The translations under genes and the position numbers were made by a program. Shown piece by piece: positions 1 to 10,934 of a DNA stretch of 35,801 nt (the stretch's first letter is position 1; the number at the start of each line of letters is the position of its first letter). Where the stretch lies: assembly GCA_025769875.1 (NCBI GenBank), contig JAGFNK010000531.1, forward strand, positions 1 to 35,801, read 5' to 3'. The DNA is from Russula earlei (taxonomy: Eukaryota > Basidiomycota > Agaricomycetes > Russulales > Russulaceae). The notes beneath the pieces were generated by a model that was given only the letters and a program-made list of their open reading frames with translations, was not told the DNA's origin and did no database searches.

Positions 1-825
1 CCTCTGCCACTAGTCTCCTCCACCTGTGACACTCTTCCCTTCCCCTCGTCATTATGCTCTCACCCCTTGTTGAACCCCTTTCATCGGATTCTTGCTCCTC
101 TGCAAAATGCTATGAATCATTCTCCTCACCCCCACCTCACATCTATGCACAGACCAATATGACATGTTTGTCTTCATCATCACCGCTCTACCTGAGGGCT
201 CGCTGCCCACAGCACCTTGCCCTGTCATCATCGTTGCACCACCCTGTGCTTGTGGACTTGCAGTTGGAGGAATAGGCTTTTGGTATGCTCTTGACTGATA
301 TATGTACTGCTATGAATTCCCATCCCACCTCATTTACTTACTCTCCAATTTTGCTAAACACTTGCCTCATTCTGGTTAGTGTAGAATCTCTTATGCCTCG
401 ATTCTGGTTTATGTTCCATTGCGACATCATACTCACCTACTTACTTGTCTTGTCTCACGTCCTCTATCCCTCTGCTCTCTTGATTACCTTGCTTTTCCTC
501 TGCCTTTGCCACAGCATCTAAGGACTGGTAGCTACAGTCTCGAATGACAGTTCTGTGTGGTCTCCCAGGAAGAACAAGTCAAAGGTCTCTTCCACTTTGA
601 CTTCCCTTTGTGCGCATGGAATATCCAGCATTCATGCCTGAGGAACACTCTACTCTTGGTCTACCTTAGTTCCTACCCACCCTTGGATCAAGCCCCAAGA
701 ACCTCACACACCGCGTGGTGGCTTGCTTCACTGATCAATGAACACATGAATGCTGCTGGTCTGAGGGAACTTGAAGTGCACAATGTAACTAGCCATATCC
801 ACATTTCTATGAACTCATGGGTTAC
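1..825. other. No supportable gene; contains one dispersed-repeat segment
   Basis: I see no recognisable domain in either strand. Short open stretches here are pyrimidine-rich and lack family motifs. Roughly 306-395 is a diverged copy of 17306-17392: both read through a cccatcccac/ttcatttactta stretch and on through caattttgct to tagtgtagaat. At the second site the segment lies just downstream of a leader-like sequence, so this is probably a retrotransposon internal fragment. The last 25 bp abut the C-terminus of the Plavaka transposase relic. Confidence 0.5.
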
Positions 826-1155
826 TCATCCATCATTCTCCTCATACATTTGAAACATAATTCGATCTAGGTGCCTCCCAAGATAATACTTTGGGATGGC
901 TTGTATATGGAGACCTTGACTTGTCCATGACAAGGGAACTTGATTTGAGCTAAACTGTGGGATTAAGACACAACTTTGCCATATTAGTTTCATGCTGATC
1001 ACTTCCAAATATGGCATGTGGTTTCTAGTTGACAGGACAACTTGATGCATATGTGTTGCAGGATCCACATTGGTGAATGGATGAAACCAATGAATATAAG
1101 CCAATGGATCAGGGTAAGCCCCTAGGTGCTTGGGGAGTTCAAAAATAACATGAAT

Positions 1156-1221
1156 CTGTGCCAAGCAAAGCCCTTCATTTACAATAAATGATCATGATTC
1201 TGTTGCAAATATGAGATGTAC
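1156..1221 (-). other. Intron in the Plavaka C-terminal region
   Basis: On the minus strand the exon ends ..TTTCAAG, followed by GTACAT, and the intron closes with TTGGCACAG. Removing these 66 nt joins the codons for GFK to IHVIFELPKHLG in frame and bypasses a TGA inside the intron. The joined product matches the usual continuity of the DUF6830-like C-terminus, which supports a real intron rather than a frameshift. Confidence 0.75.
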
Positions 1222-2658
1222 CTTGAAACCCCTTAGATGTCTGAGGCCTATTTCTGCTTTTGGTGACAAGAATTGTATCAAATTTCGATCCTGAATGTTG
1301 TCCATGGCCACTAATAGGGTGCTTGGGAAATGCATTGACATGTATGATTCTATGTCTGAATCCATTGTTGCTGACCAGTTGATATAAATCAGTTTGTAGA
1401 TATTGAACTGGTTGTAGACATTTGGCACAGTGAATTGACCAGGTATATCAATCTTCTGGAGGAAATCCTGCAATGTGTTGATGAAGTCCAGGGCGTTGTA
1501 TTCCATTGCCAGAGTCCGAACTGAGACATACTGGGGTGGTTTCTTGGCAATTGAATATGTAATGAAACATGTGGTCATATTTGTAGATTCCAACTCCGGG
1601 GACAATGTTTTAAGGGACCATGCTAAGAATTGTTTATTGATAAACATAGCTTCCTGGTGTTGAATCCACTGAGCCATTTGCATAATGTAATCACGATGAT
1701 TGGAGGCCTTAAAGGCATGCTTGGCATAATCTATGTGAAGGCGTTTGGAGCTTTCCATGTTGAAACCATCAGCTGAGCCAAAATGCTTGATTCCAGCCAC
1801 ATAATGCTGCATTGAGTGAACTTTTGGAATATTGAAGTGCTTGCGCACTCCAAGGTCAATCAATACACATTTGTGTGAATGAAACACCTCCAAGGCCTCT
1901 TCTATGCACAGAAGAGTTTTTGTCATATGCCTTTGGTATCCTGCATATGTGATGAAGTCCAACAGTGCTTGGGCTACGAGCACCACCCAGGGATCCACGC
2001 TGCCAGAAATAACGCCCAATAGACTCCATGACATGTCACAATACTCCCACCCTGTCCATTTTGACACATTAGAAACACCGTGCTTGAAGTGTTTGAGTCC
2101 TGAGTACACCAGCAGAGCTTCAAAGCATTTGTCCAAACATTTAGCACCCATTAACTGAGTGCACCATTCCAAAAGGTGGCAAAATACACCTAAAAAGAGT
2201 TGATGGAGGATATCAGGGGAAATGCACATAAAGATGTCTGTATGGGGCATGCCAGCCCAAAACGGCAAGAAGACCTTGCGCAAGCCCCATTCTGAGAACT
2301 CAGGAGGGTGATGGCCATTAGCCTTGAGATGTAACACCTGTTCCATGTGCAACTGGGACCATAATGGGAATAGAAATCCAACGCCTCGAGACTTGACAGG
2401 CATGGTACAGATCGGGCATTGATTCTCCTTGCAGCATGCAACCAGGCATTGCTCTGGATGATCACCCACATATGCTGTGAGGATGGGAAAGATCCAGTGG
2501 ATGACACCATCTGCACAAATCAGCTTCGTTCCGTTGCTGCCAGCACTCATCAATGGTTCCAGTATCTTCTTCAGGCATGCATGAAAGAGTCAGTACTTTG
2601 GTATTTGTGGGTCTGAGAAGCAGGTAATCTTGTGTTGTGAAATGCAACCACAGATAGA

Positions 2659-2753
2659 GGGACCTCAGAGGAGGTGCTTAGTCATTGCCACCCTCTTGGG
2701 TCCGACTTGTGGGTTCAACACTATGTGACCCAACCTGGGGACCTCAGAGGAGG
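2659..2753. repeat. 16-bp direct repeat pair next to the tRNA-like insert
   Basis: The sequence gggacctcagaggagg occurs exactly at 2659-2674 and again at 2738-2753. The pair lies within the foreign stretch separating two parts of the Plavaka coding region. It could be internal SINE-body duplication or the trace of a small insertion. Confidence 0.6.
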
Positions 2754-2805
2754 GGGTTGACATGCGCTCACATGATTCCCTTATATCCTGGTGCAATTAA
2801 GAAAA

Positions 2806-2878
2806 TGGCCAGACTGGGGATTGAACTCAGGACCTCCCGGATATATACCAGGTGCTCTAACCACTGAGCTACCTAGCC
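2806..2878 (-). tRNA. tRNA-like sequence (tRNA pseudogene or SINE head)
   Basis: The minus strand folds as a 73-nt cloverleaf. The acceptor stem GGCTAGG pairs with TCTGGCC (two G-T pairs), the D stem is GCTC/GAGC with loop AGTGGTTA, the anticodon stem is CCTGG/CCGGG, and the T arm is CTGAG/CCCAG with loop TTCAATC and one A-C mismatch. A TTTT pol III terminator follows the discriminator base. The anticodon loop reads TATATAT, so the anticodon would be TAT (Ile, AUA), but position 33 is A instead of the near-universal U. That makes a functional tRNA doubtful. It lies inside the Plavaka relic, as expected for a tRNA-derived SINE or retroposed tRNA. Confidence 0.55.
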
Positions 2879-3829
2879 TTGGGTACAGTGAAGTGGATTA
2901 ATCTATATGACAGATTGTATATCCAACATCTTGCTGGTAGGGATGTAGCCTATGAGGGATATTGCATGATTTGAAGATTTGTGGCAAACACTCTTGCTGA
3001 TGTTCCCAAGGGTAAGATATAATGGGTAGGCTTGATGGCCACCTGAGAAACCTGATAACTGCATCTTATTGGACACAAGGATGACTGGGCACATGATGCC
3101 ACCTGAAGGGATTTTATCCTAATGTGACATAAGACTGATAAACCTGGGATGGTGTCTAAAACGAATGCACCTGCATTTCCCACCACCAATCCACAGTCCA
3201 CATTTCATCATATACACACGTGTTCCCTGTGCTGTCCTCATAGATGTACTCCAGGACATAGGATATATATATTTTGAACATTGGGTTTGATATAAGCTCT
3301 TCAACACATTGTAGAGAATTTCAATACCACAATTCAAAATGATCTTGTGTTGGCTCTCCATTCTCATCCAGTAGATCCCCAGTGAAGCTGAAAGTCTCTG
3401 TGTGCCACAGAGACCCTGCTGGAAGTGTATCAATTTTTTTGAAAAAGGAGTATGCACTTTTGTATGCAAGTTGGAAGCATTTCATCATCTATGTATATTT
3501 TATGTTAGGACTGAGTCACCAGGTGCATAGTTGGACTTACCATTCCCAGCTTCAGAAATTCATCTGTTCCAGTCTTGTTGACTCGGTTTATGAGCCAATT
3601 GACAAGTTCCCATTCGTCCATATCTTTAAATGGCACCCATGGAGGCAACCCAGGCACAAGGTAAAAAAAAAACAACATGCGCACCTTGTATCATAACCAT
3701 CATCACAACCCTTTCACCCAGCTTCATGGATCAATGTATGACTCATTCATGCCGCCCCACAACCAAAGTGCAGGTCTTGAGTAAGTAGACTCTCCTCTTA
3801 TCATGATATGACACCAACTCGTATATTGT

Positions 3830-5779
3830 AGTTGACGAAGAGGAGGCCCGCAAGACACCCAAGGCTAAGAAGGCAACCAAGAAAGCCATGAATGTGGTGA
3901 AGAGGAAGCAGCAGGAGCTGCAGTGGGAGAACATCAGTAAGTGATTTGGATATCCTGTTTTCTTGACATTCACCAGATGTCCAGCTCCAACTCCAAAACC
4001 CACTGAACGCTCACATCCCCCTGTTGAAGAGGATGACTTGGTATGTACAAAACTCATTTACATTGCACAGGTATTCATGTTTGCAGATACATTTTTATGG
4101 GTTGAACCACCCACATCTGAGTTTGCACAACTTGGTGATACCGCCACCTCCAATGGTGGTCATGGTGAGATGTTCACCCCACTGCCATTCCCATTCAGAG
4201 GTACAGGTTGCTGGGCAAATGTCAAGGTGTGAAAGTGCAGAGGACCCTATTGAACATGATGAAAGCGATACTGACCAGGGTGTATACCCTACCAATTGTG
4301 ACAACTCCCTTGAAACCTATACTGACCAGGGTGGATATGACAAGGAGGATGCCAATGGTTTGTCCCCCATTTCTTCAGGAGATGAGCCAGAACAGGTAAT
4401 ACCCTGGCCACGCATATGATGACACACATATTTGAGGAGGGCCCACAGTTCTCCTTCTCCAGAACATGGCAATCCAGAGGAAGTGAAATCCCAAAAATGC
4501 CAACCCTCAAATTCTGTTATCTCCCAACGCGGACACCCCAGGTCTGGCTCTCAACGTGGATGCACTAGTTCTGTCACCCACCTCACAACGTGGACTCACT
4601 AGTTCTGTTGCCTCTCAATGTGGACACACTAGCTCTATTGTCTTACCCTGCCAATGCCCAAATGCCCACCCCTCAGTCCATTCGTCAGACTTGGACTGGC
4701 CCTGCGCATAAAGTCAGGTGGGTACACTCAGTCGATGGGCGCCCAAAGGCCAAGGACTTCAGAGCAGACATCCAGGATGTCATCAGTGCTGCAATTACTC
4801 ACTATCATGCTGACCTCAGCATGATGAATAGCTATCCTGACATGGTCACTGAAACAAACTGGGCCAAGGCCACATGGAGGGCCAGATGCAAGGAGAAGGA
4901 CATCGACATGGTTTCCAATGTGAATCATCTGCACATAGTGAGTGAATATATATGTTCTATTTGTTTAGATTATATGTGGGCCACATAGATCATGGCATGA
5001 TCCAGCTATCTTTGTGGTGATGTCAAGACCAAGGCCAAGGATGTGGTGGCCAATGTTTTCAACTTTCAACACACATACAATCTGACCATCATTGCCAACC
5101 AATGCACTTGAGTAGCTGAGCTCAAGCATGATTTCACCTACATTTATCAGGTATGTTGCCAGTCAGTGTACTAACATTTCATGTTGCACTGTTGACCAGG
5201 GTTTCCCATAGCAAACAACAGGGCGGAGCGGTTTTTTGAAGAGCCGTGCAATCCAAGACATAATCAACAGAGTCTGGTTCCGAAATTCATCAAAAAGCAA
5301 GCCTGATGCCATTATATTCCATGATCGATATGATCCATTCCCACTGGTTGCCATTGCACTCACACTGTCTGCAGTGAATTTTCCAAATGTTGCCATTGCT
5401 AAGCCATATTTATTGAACTTATAGATGGAATGCGCCCTCGATGAATGGAGAACTGGGTCATACAGCCCTGTCACCTTCACAGTGGCAGACTACAAGCATG
5501 TTTTTGAGGAAGCACATGAGATGCTCCAATGTTTCGACCAAGCTATGAAGGACCTTGGTATCCTGCTGGCATTGCAGAAGGCAATATTCACTGGTGGCTG
5601 GTCTGTATCCATCACCTTCAAATGAACTGTGCTAATGAATTGACAGTGTCTACAGAAAGTTTGATGCTGAAGAAGGGTTGTGCTCACACCAGAACTCACT
5701 GTCTGAGGACGCTGTCAAGAAGGTGATCGAAGAACATCAGAATGGTGTTGACTGGAGCGACGATGAAGACATCGAGTAG
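3830..5779 (+). pseudogene. DUF6532-domain gene, decayed
   Basis: The plus strand carries a multi-exon gene with the DUF6532 domain, a domain of unknown function that is multicopy in agaricomycetes. An N-terminal Lys-rich exon (to 3936, GTAAGT donor) is followed by Pro/acidic linker exons (about 3977-4395). The domain itself starts at about 4680 (RPKAKDFRADIQDVISAAI, then WAKATWRARCKEKDI) and continues with CGDVKTKAKDVVANVF at 5010-5060. Its core lies at 5230-5590: AIQDIINRVWFRNSSK, FPLVAIALTLSAV, and MECALDEWRTGSYSPVTFT. The last exon ends in an acidic tail (WSDDEDIE) with TAG at 5777-5779. Damage: TGA where the family has Arg or another residue, before VAELKHDF near 5110, plus frame changes inside the core. 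It runs head to head with the Plavaka relic about 170 bp away. It may be a decayed host gene or transposon cargo. Confidence 0.8.
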
Positions 5780-6180
5780 TTTAAAAATATTAGTTAGTGT
5801 TGATGTGTGAAATATACATTGTTTCCTGACATTGTTGTGAATGCAAGTGCCTGAGTTGTTTATCATAACAATGTTGCAATTGGTAGAACATAGGTGTGTG
5901 GTTGGCTACATAGGCTTCCATAGCATTCTGGACTATGGTTGACTATGGGGAGAACTGTATATTTATGTTGTCAATGTAACATTGTATAATTTATGTAGCA
6001 TTGGTAAAAGAAACATAGTCAATGGTGCTCTATATAACTCTGGCAGCGGCTATATAGAGTTTGGTGGTTGCTATGTAGGCATGAAACCTCAATGGTTGTA
6101 AAGTTGCTACAGACACTATGGTAGCTATATAGCACTACATAGCATTTTCATTTTTTCCTGATGAGGATAGGGCATCAGGC
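5780..6180. other. AT-rich stretch dense in CTAYRTAG-type words; no gene
   Basis: No coding signal is visible. Between about 5900 and 6150 short self-complementary words recur: ctacatag, ctatatag, gctatgtag, gctatatagc and ctacatagc. They are spread unevenly rather than as a clean tandem array. The first part is probably the 3' flank of the DUF6532 relic. Confidence 0.4.
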
Positions 6181-7400
6181 AGTGCATGTAGGTGTGGTGC
6201 TCACTGCAGAAATAACTGTCTTTCCTCCAGTGGTGATAGTGGAATGAAGCTGTCTCAGTGGCACACCCTTGTGCTGGGCACAAGAAACCCTGCAGGGTGC
6301 ATCACTAATATTGTCATTTTATGCTGGCAGTACAAGTCAGCAGAAACCTGCTGAGAATTTAGAGACTGCATCAGTGCCAGACTCTGGCAGCAGTGATGAG
6401 TAGATTTGACCTCAGATATTCAAGATTGCAGTGTGGTAATCATGGATAGATGAACATGGGTCATGGTCAATTGCACTGGCATGGCATAAATTCTGAGAGA
6501 TGATATGATTGTGCTGAAGTGCTGTACTCACACTTTGTCAACTCCCAACTCTGCCCAAAAAAACACAAAGATCAGATGGACAGGAGGTCTGTTCAGGTAG
6601 CAATGAATGCAAGTCTCATTGCCACAACACATTCACCCAAAGACCACATATGCATATGCAGCAACTCAAACACCTGGCATGGGCATGGCAAGGCTGTCTA
6701 TTGTTTCATCCCTCACCCATGCAAGGTGAAGAAGAAATCTGTGAGATGATCACCTGGTGCATGCAAACCCCTTGGTAAATGTTTGTACTCATTGGAGCTT
6801 TTCACATGACCTGCAGTGCCATATATGGCTCATCACATTTGGGGATTTGCATTGGCTACAACCTGAATTTCCATAACAAGCTGCTGGGTCTAGCAAGCCA
6901 GACCAACAACTCGAGAAGGGTGTCACTAGAACAAGACTACCCAAGAACTCACACCAGCAAGCCATCCACTGGCACTGCAAAAAGGCTTGGTAAGCATTGG
7001 TCTTTGCTGTGCTGTCATGGTGCCAATGTGCTTCACCCCTTCCTGCAATGTCCTTCTGAATTGATGGCCTTCTGATGCCTGTGATGCTTTGGACTAGCTA
7101 CTGTGGAAGGGATTTCTGCCAAAGAGGAGCCACCAATAGCTAGTCCTTTCAACCTACCAAGGGACACATGACAAACACTTGGAAAGTTATCCACACAACC
7201 CCAAATGAAGGCTGAAGTATGGCTTTCAGCCAAGAAGACTGGCAAGTTACCCTGTTTATACTGGGATCAGGTGAAAGGGTCAAGTATGATGGCATCTTCT
7301 TCACCCAGCACTGGATGGGGTGCTGTGGTGGTGTTTCCAATGGTTGATGGAGAGCCAATCTACCAGGTAGGGGCCTGTTTGCTGATCCTCTCTTAGGCCA
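6180..7400 (+). pseudogene. Unrecognised gene-like remnants with splice signals
   Basis: I do not recognise a protein here, but several pieces look like exons. Around 6330-6402 an open frame ends in an acidic, Ser-rich tail (VPDSGSSDE then TAG) after a possible ctggcag acceptor. Around 6550-6990 an open region ends in AAAAAGGCTTG followed by a GTAAGC donor. At 7205-7372 another open stretch (KTGKLPCLYWDQVKGS, TGWGAVVVFPMVDGEP) ends at CAG/GTAGGG. Frames do not join cleanly. This could be one or two decayed genes or element internal sequence. Confidence 0.3.
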
Positions 7401-7442
7401 GTAAACTACATGAATATCAACACTTCAGTTGATGATCCACCT

Positions 7443-7775
7443 TGTAGCGCGCCAGGTCAGGGCATGCGGAGTTCAGTGGGCTTGATCTGAGGATGGGTAT
7501 GGACAGAGAAGAACAGAGGGGAGCAAGCACCTTGCACGCAGTTGTTTGGCTTCTTGGCTTTTGCAGGCAGACTGATGTGAGCAGCAAAAAAGAGAATCTT
7601 CTATTCCTTAGGGTGGAAGGACAGTTTATATACAGTGAGGCAGGAGGCATGATGAAAGGAATCTAGACTAAGAGATGATGAAAGAAAGGGGGCAAAGGGA
7701 ATAACTCGAAGATGACGCGTCGTGGGGTGGCACTTACAGTGCACATGATTTCGTGCTCAGCCGGATCACATACAC
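7443..7775 (-). repeat. Possible LTR fragment with TATA box
   Basis: The minus strand begins with TGTATGTGATCC and ends GCGCGCTACA before 7443, so it has TG..CA ends. It contains a TATATAAAC box at about 7623-7631 and a pyrimidine-rich leader downstream of it, as in many fungal LTRs. No TSD or second copy is visible in this window, so this is only a suggestion. Confidence 0.25.
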
Positions 7776-7778
7776 AAC

Positions 7779-8171
7779 GGGCAGGAAGGGATAAGTCGAC
7801 TCTGCTTATAGTCAACTCAGTGGATAATAAAAGTAAAATATTTCAAGTACTGAGTAGGGTCTGTTGCAGCCACAAATTATATTACATAAGTAATGACCTT
7901 AGTTGAGCACAAAAAATGTGACAAAAAAGGTTAAATATGGAGAGTCTATTCATTCTGGCACAACATTTACCCTAGCCTGGCTAAAAGTTGTGCCGGAATG
8001 AGTAGACTCTCCATATTTAACCTTTTTTGTCACAATTTTCATGCTCAACTAAGGTCATTACTTATGTAATATAATTTGTGGCCGCAACAGACCCTACTCA
8101 GCACTTGAAATATTTTACTTTTATTATCCACTGAGTTGACTATAAGCAGAGTCAACTTATCCCTTCCTGCC
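7779..8171. repeat. 393-bp near-perfect palindrome (foldback/MITE-like)
   Basis: The left arm (7779-7964, 186 bp) is the reverse complement of the right arm (7987-8171, 185 bp) with only scattered differences. A 22-nt spacer (atttaccctagcctggctaa plus two a) separates them. The arms start and end with ggcaggaagggataag and its complement. Most mismatches between arms are C/T or G/A, several at CpG: aagtcgactc against aagttgactc, gcggccac against gcagccac. I see no TSD and no coding capacity. It fits a non-autonomous foldback DNA element or a recent inverted duplication. Confidence 0.85.
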
Positions 8172-8980
8172 TGTCGTGATACCTTACACACCTATTTGCA
8201 AACAACCCAGTGCCACATGGTAGTTGACACTATGCAAGGGCATTCAAATTGTGGGGAGGGAGGAATGAATAAAATTCCTACTGGAGCCAATGACCTCACA
8301 GCTACTCTTGCTATTTGGCCAGTTGGTGCATTTCTCTGACCATGATTTGTCTCATTCCATCACATTTTTTCATAGTACTTCCCATGGAAATTGGTCACAG
8401 GCAATGGCTATTCCTTTGAAAATATGCCTCCATCATAGCATGATGCCTTTTCTGAATCAAATGCCATCCACTGTGTGGGCCACTCCAGATAGCAAAATCA
8501 AGGGTCAGCATTTGTTAATTTGAGGACTCAATGGCACAAACATGGCCCTTGCAAGCCACTGTTGGAGGAGAATAAGAATAATCTGAGAAAGCCCTGTTGT
8601 GAGTTTGTATGTGGACACTTCTCTCTACCATCTACTCTTACAGAGGTCAAAGTGCTACATCCATGCCCTAACTAGTCATTGACAATGATGGGGGTGTGGG
8701 TCACATTCAGACTAAGCATGACCACAATAAGCTTGCTGAAGTCAGAAAATTCAGGTGGTTGTTCAGCAGTAAGTGGCACATGGCAATAGAAGACATTGAA
8801 CATCATTGAACAATGCTTGGCAAGCAGCCATTACATCTTTCATAACTGCCACATTTCCCACATGAACCTCTTCCCAAATGGGGATCACCAAGCCATCAGG
8901 AGTTTCAGTGTGCAAAAGCAGCCTGGCACCACATAAAGTCATCAAACAATGGGTAAGGTTAAAAAGAGAGAGATACATAC
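8172..8980. other. No recognisable feature
   Basis: Short open stretches occur on both strands, but none shows a motif, splice structure or composition that I can support. The right edge (about 8763-8980) may be internal sequence of the retroelement whose leader follows at 8981-9064. Confidence 0.4.
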
Positions 8981-9587
8981 TTTCTGTTGAACTGGAACCC
9001 GAACGGATCAAAGAAGGTGAAGACCTTCATACAAGGTTTAAGATCCACTCATAGATGTTACATGTTAGACAGAACTTTAGTATATGTGGATATGGCAATA
9101 GGGTTATGCATACTACACTATCTATCACAAGATGCAGCCTTATGCTGCATCTAGAATGTTTCCACATCACATGTCACTGAGTGCACAATATAGTGGACAC
9201 CTGTAGTCACCTCTTTTGGTCTTAGGAGCAGCCCTGGGTCATAGAGGTATAAATACCATACATGTAGACAAGTATACACATTGCTCTACACCCCAATATC
9301 ACTTGAACATTAGCACAACCTCTAAGGTGGGTTGCTTGGCCTGTTAGCTGTGCTCTATGCTGTGCAACACTTTCTGCCAATCAAGTGCAACTCAGAAACA
9401 ATGTTGTCTCCAAGGTGCTCTTCTATGACTTCTAACTGTTCCACTGAAACACCAGCATAATCTTTTTAGACTGAGTCAGAAGAGACAGCTCAGTCTCAAG
9501 TGTGAGGGTCACTCTGATGTGACTGTTTCCACTTGATATGTTGATTGTGTCAATGAATCACACATCACACACAACAAACACCAAAAC
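8981..9587 (-). repeat. Retroelement leader plus LTR-like fragment
   Basis: The minus strand of 8981-9064 reads ..CATCTATGAG..GAAGGTCTTCACCTTC.. and on through GATCCGTTCGGGTTC. A diverged copy lies on the plus strand at about 17219-17300. In both places the segment follows a CTAACA end, as a leader follows the 3' end of an LTR. The adjoining 9065-9587 contains a TATA-like tataaatac at about 9250. It also has a stretch (9190-9250) resembling part of the 961-bp LTR family, with tggacacctg.agtcacc. Family and true borders are unresolved; Copia is a guess. Confidence 0.4.
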
Positions 9588-10550
9588 TGTCATGAACCAT
9601 TTCCTGGAGAGGGCCCTTGAAGGACCCTTCCTTATGAGAGGAAACCCAGCCTCTATGGTGTCACCCTGTTCACACGAGCAAAAGGGGTGAGTAGAGGTGT
9701 CCACAATATCGCGCACGCATTGTTGCGTGAGCAATTCTCAGCACAATCAACATACAGCAAGCCCCACTTAATGGCAACCCTTTTAGCAATAAAGGACAGT
9801 ATTATAGCCTCCCCAAGGACCCTTTACGACGACTCTAAGTGCTCTACAATAGGCACTAACACAATACTAAAGACCCTACAATGCATTATTAGACTAACTC
9901 TAATAACCATAGAACAAACTATAAAGCAATACTAAGGACCTTATAGAAGTATTAGGGTTGACTCTAAGGACCCTAATAGAACTATATAAGGGGCCTTATA
10001 GGCAACCAAATTCCCTGAACCAAACTACAAGTCCTCAAACAACCGGCCCTAAACTAACTAACAGCAAATGAATCGGGTGCTTCGCACATGTACTAGGACA
10101 GTAAACACATGAACAATAAAGGCTCTTACTCATCAAGAGAAGCCTTCTTACTCAGCAGATTACTGAGCATGACTGAGCATGCTCAGTAAGTGCACTCTGA
10201 CTTCTTACTCATCACTCTATTGTGCTTGATAACAAGGTTATGACTTGTTCCCTATTTAGCAGTTCTCTTGTAGTATATAAGCACTCAATAAAGTAACGGA
10301 CAGTCCTCAGACTGTCCATTTGTTTATGGCACTCTCCATCCCTGGGATACTCCTTTAAGGACTGTCCCCTTGTGACTATTCTGGCTTCTTCTCTGTGTAC
10401 CTGCTCAACCTTACCAGTAACCATACCTCTTTGGTATTTGTTACTGCTCTGGACTCTACTTCTTGCCCACGCTGTCTTGGATGTCTATCGACTTGTCTTT
10501 GAACTAACCCCTTGCTCTTGAACTGGATTGTTCAACAGTGAGTCTTGACA
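9588..10550 (+). repeat. LTR copy D, 963 bp, Gypsy family 1
   Basis: It begins TGTCATGAACC and ends GAGTCTTGACA, colinear over its full length with the 3' LTR of the gag-pol element at 24665-25626. It keeps the TATATAAG box, the AATAAAG word and the ggacagtcctcagactgtcc hairpin. Many CpG sites of the 24.7-kb copy are TpG or CpA here. The flanks do not match (aaaac on the left, catac on the right), so it is not a clean solo LTR. No gag or pol sequence adjoins it. Confidence 0.85.
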
Positions 10551-10932
10551 CATACAGTATTTAAGCACCTGTAAAAGCTGGGGAATGCCCCAAGCTTAGC
10601 TTTGTCCCATTTCCTGTTGCATCCCAAGCCCTGTACTCTCTCTCAAATCACAACTTGCTTGTGCTGGCCTATACTCTGCTTGACCTAAGCACACCTCAAG
10701 GAACCCTTGTGTTCCTCTTCCTCCTTTGCCTCTCTCCCATCATCCTCCTCTTCTGTGAAACCAGAAGATTGACTCTGTCTGTGGGCTGAGTCATTATCTG
10801 ACTAAGCCTTGAGACACTAAACCTCTAATCTGGTCTCTTTGAGCCGGCCCCATTGAACCCTTGAACCAAGTCACAGGGACTTGGCCCCATTGAACCCTGA
10901 GCTAATGCTCCAACGGCCATGATGCCATAACA
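10551..10932 (+). repeat. LTR-like 3' fragment J, related to 15930-16056
   Basis: About 10810-10932 aligns with 15930-16056: both contain ccttgaaccaagtca, gggacttggcc and gagctaatgctccaa, and both end in ..AACA. The upstream part has a TATA-like gtatttaag and a caagcttagctttg stretch, so it may be R-U5 of a further LTR family. It starts directly after LTR D and ends where truncated LTR E begins. Confidence 0.5.
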
Positions 10933-10934
10933 AA

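Larger units (their letters stand above)
826..3660 (-). pseudogene. Plavaka-family (CACTA-like) transposase, decayed
   Basis: Reading down the minus strand I can assemble an intron-containing Plavaka transposase. The N-terminal exon (about 3660-3541) encodes a PFKDMDEWELVNWL stretch and ends at a GTAAGT donor. The next exon (about 3420-3171) encodes NGEPTQDHFELWY and MWTVDWWWEMQ. A 52-nt intron (3119-3170) leads to PVILVSNKMQLSGF and YLTLGNISK, the family's most recognisable block. After an insert containing the tRNA-like sequence, the core (2592-1222) carries the Cys-rich block (CLVACCKENQCPICTMP) and ISPDILHQLFLGVF. A 66-nt intron (1156-1221) joins it to the C-terminal DUF6830-like domain (FELPKHLG, PDPLAYIHWF). 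Damage: a TGA where Arg is expected after ELWY, another TGA just before LFHACLKKIL (2590-2592), and an unresolved exon 1/2 junction. The core frame alone is open for about 450 codons. The family is clear; activity is very unlikely. Terminal inverted repeats were not found. Confidence 0.88.

Noticed and set aside
5900..6150. A tandem repeat based on ctatatag words
   Set aside because: Spacing is irregular and the words are short. I noted it only as a compositional feature.
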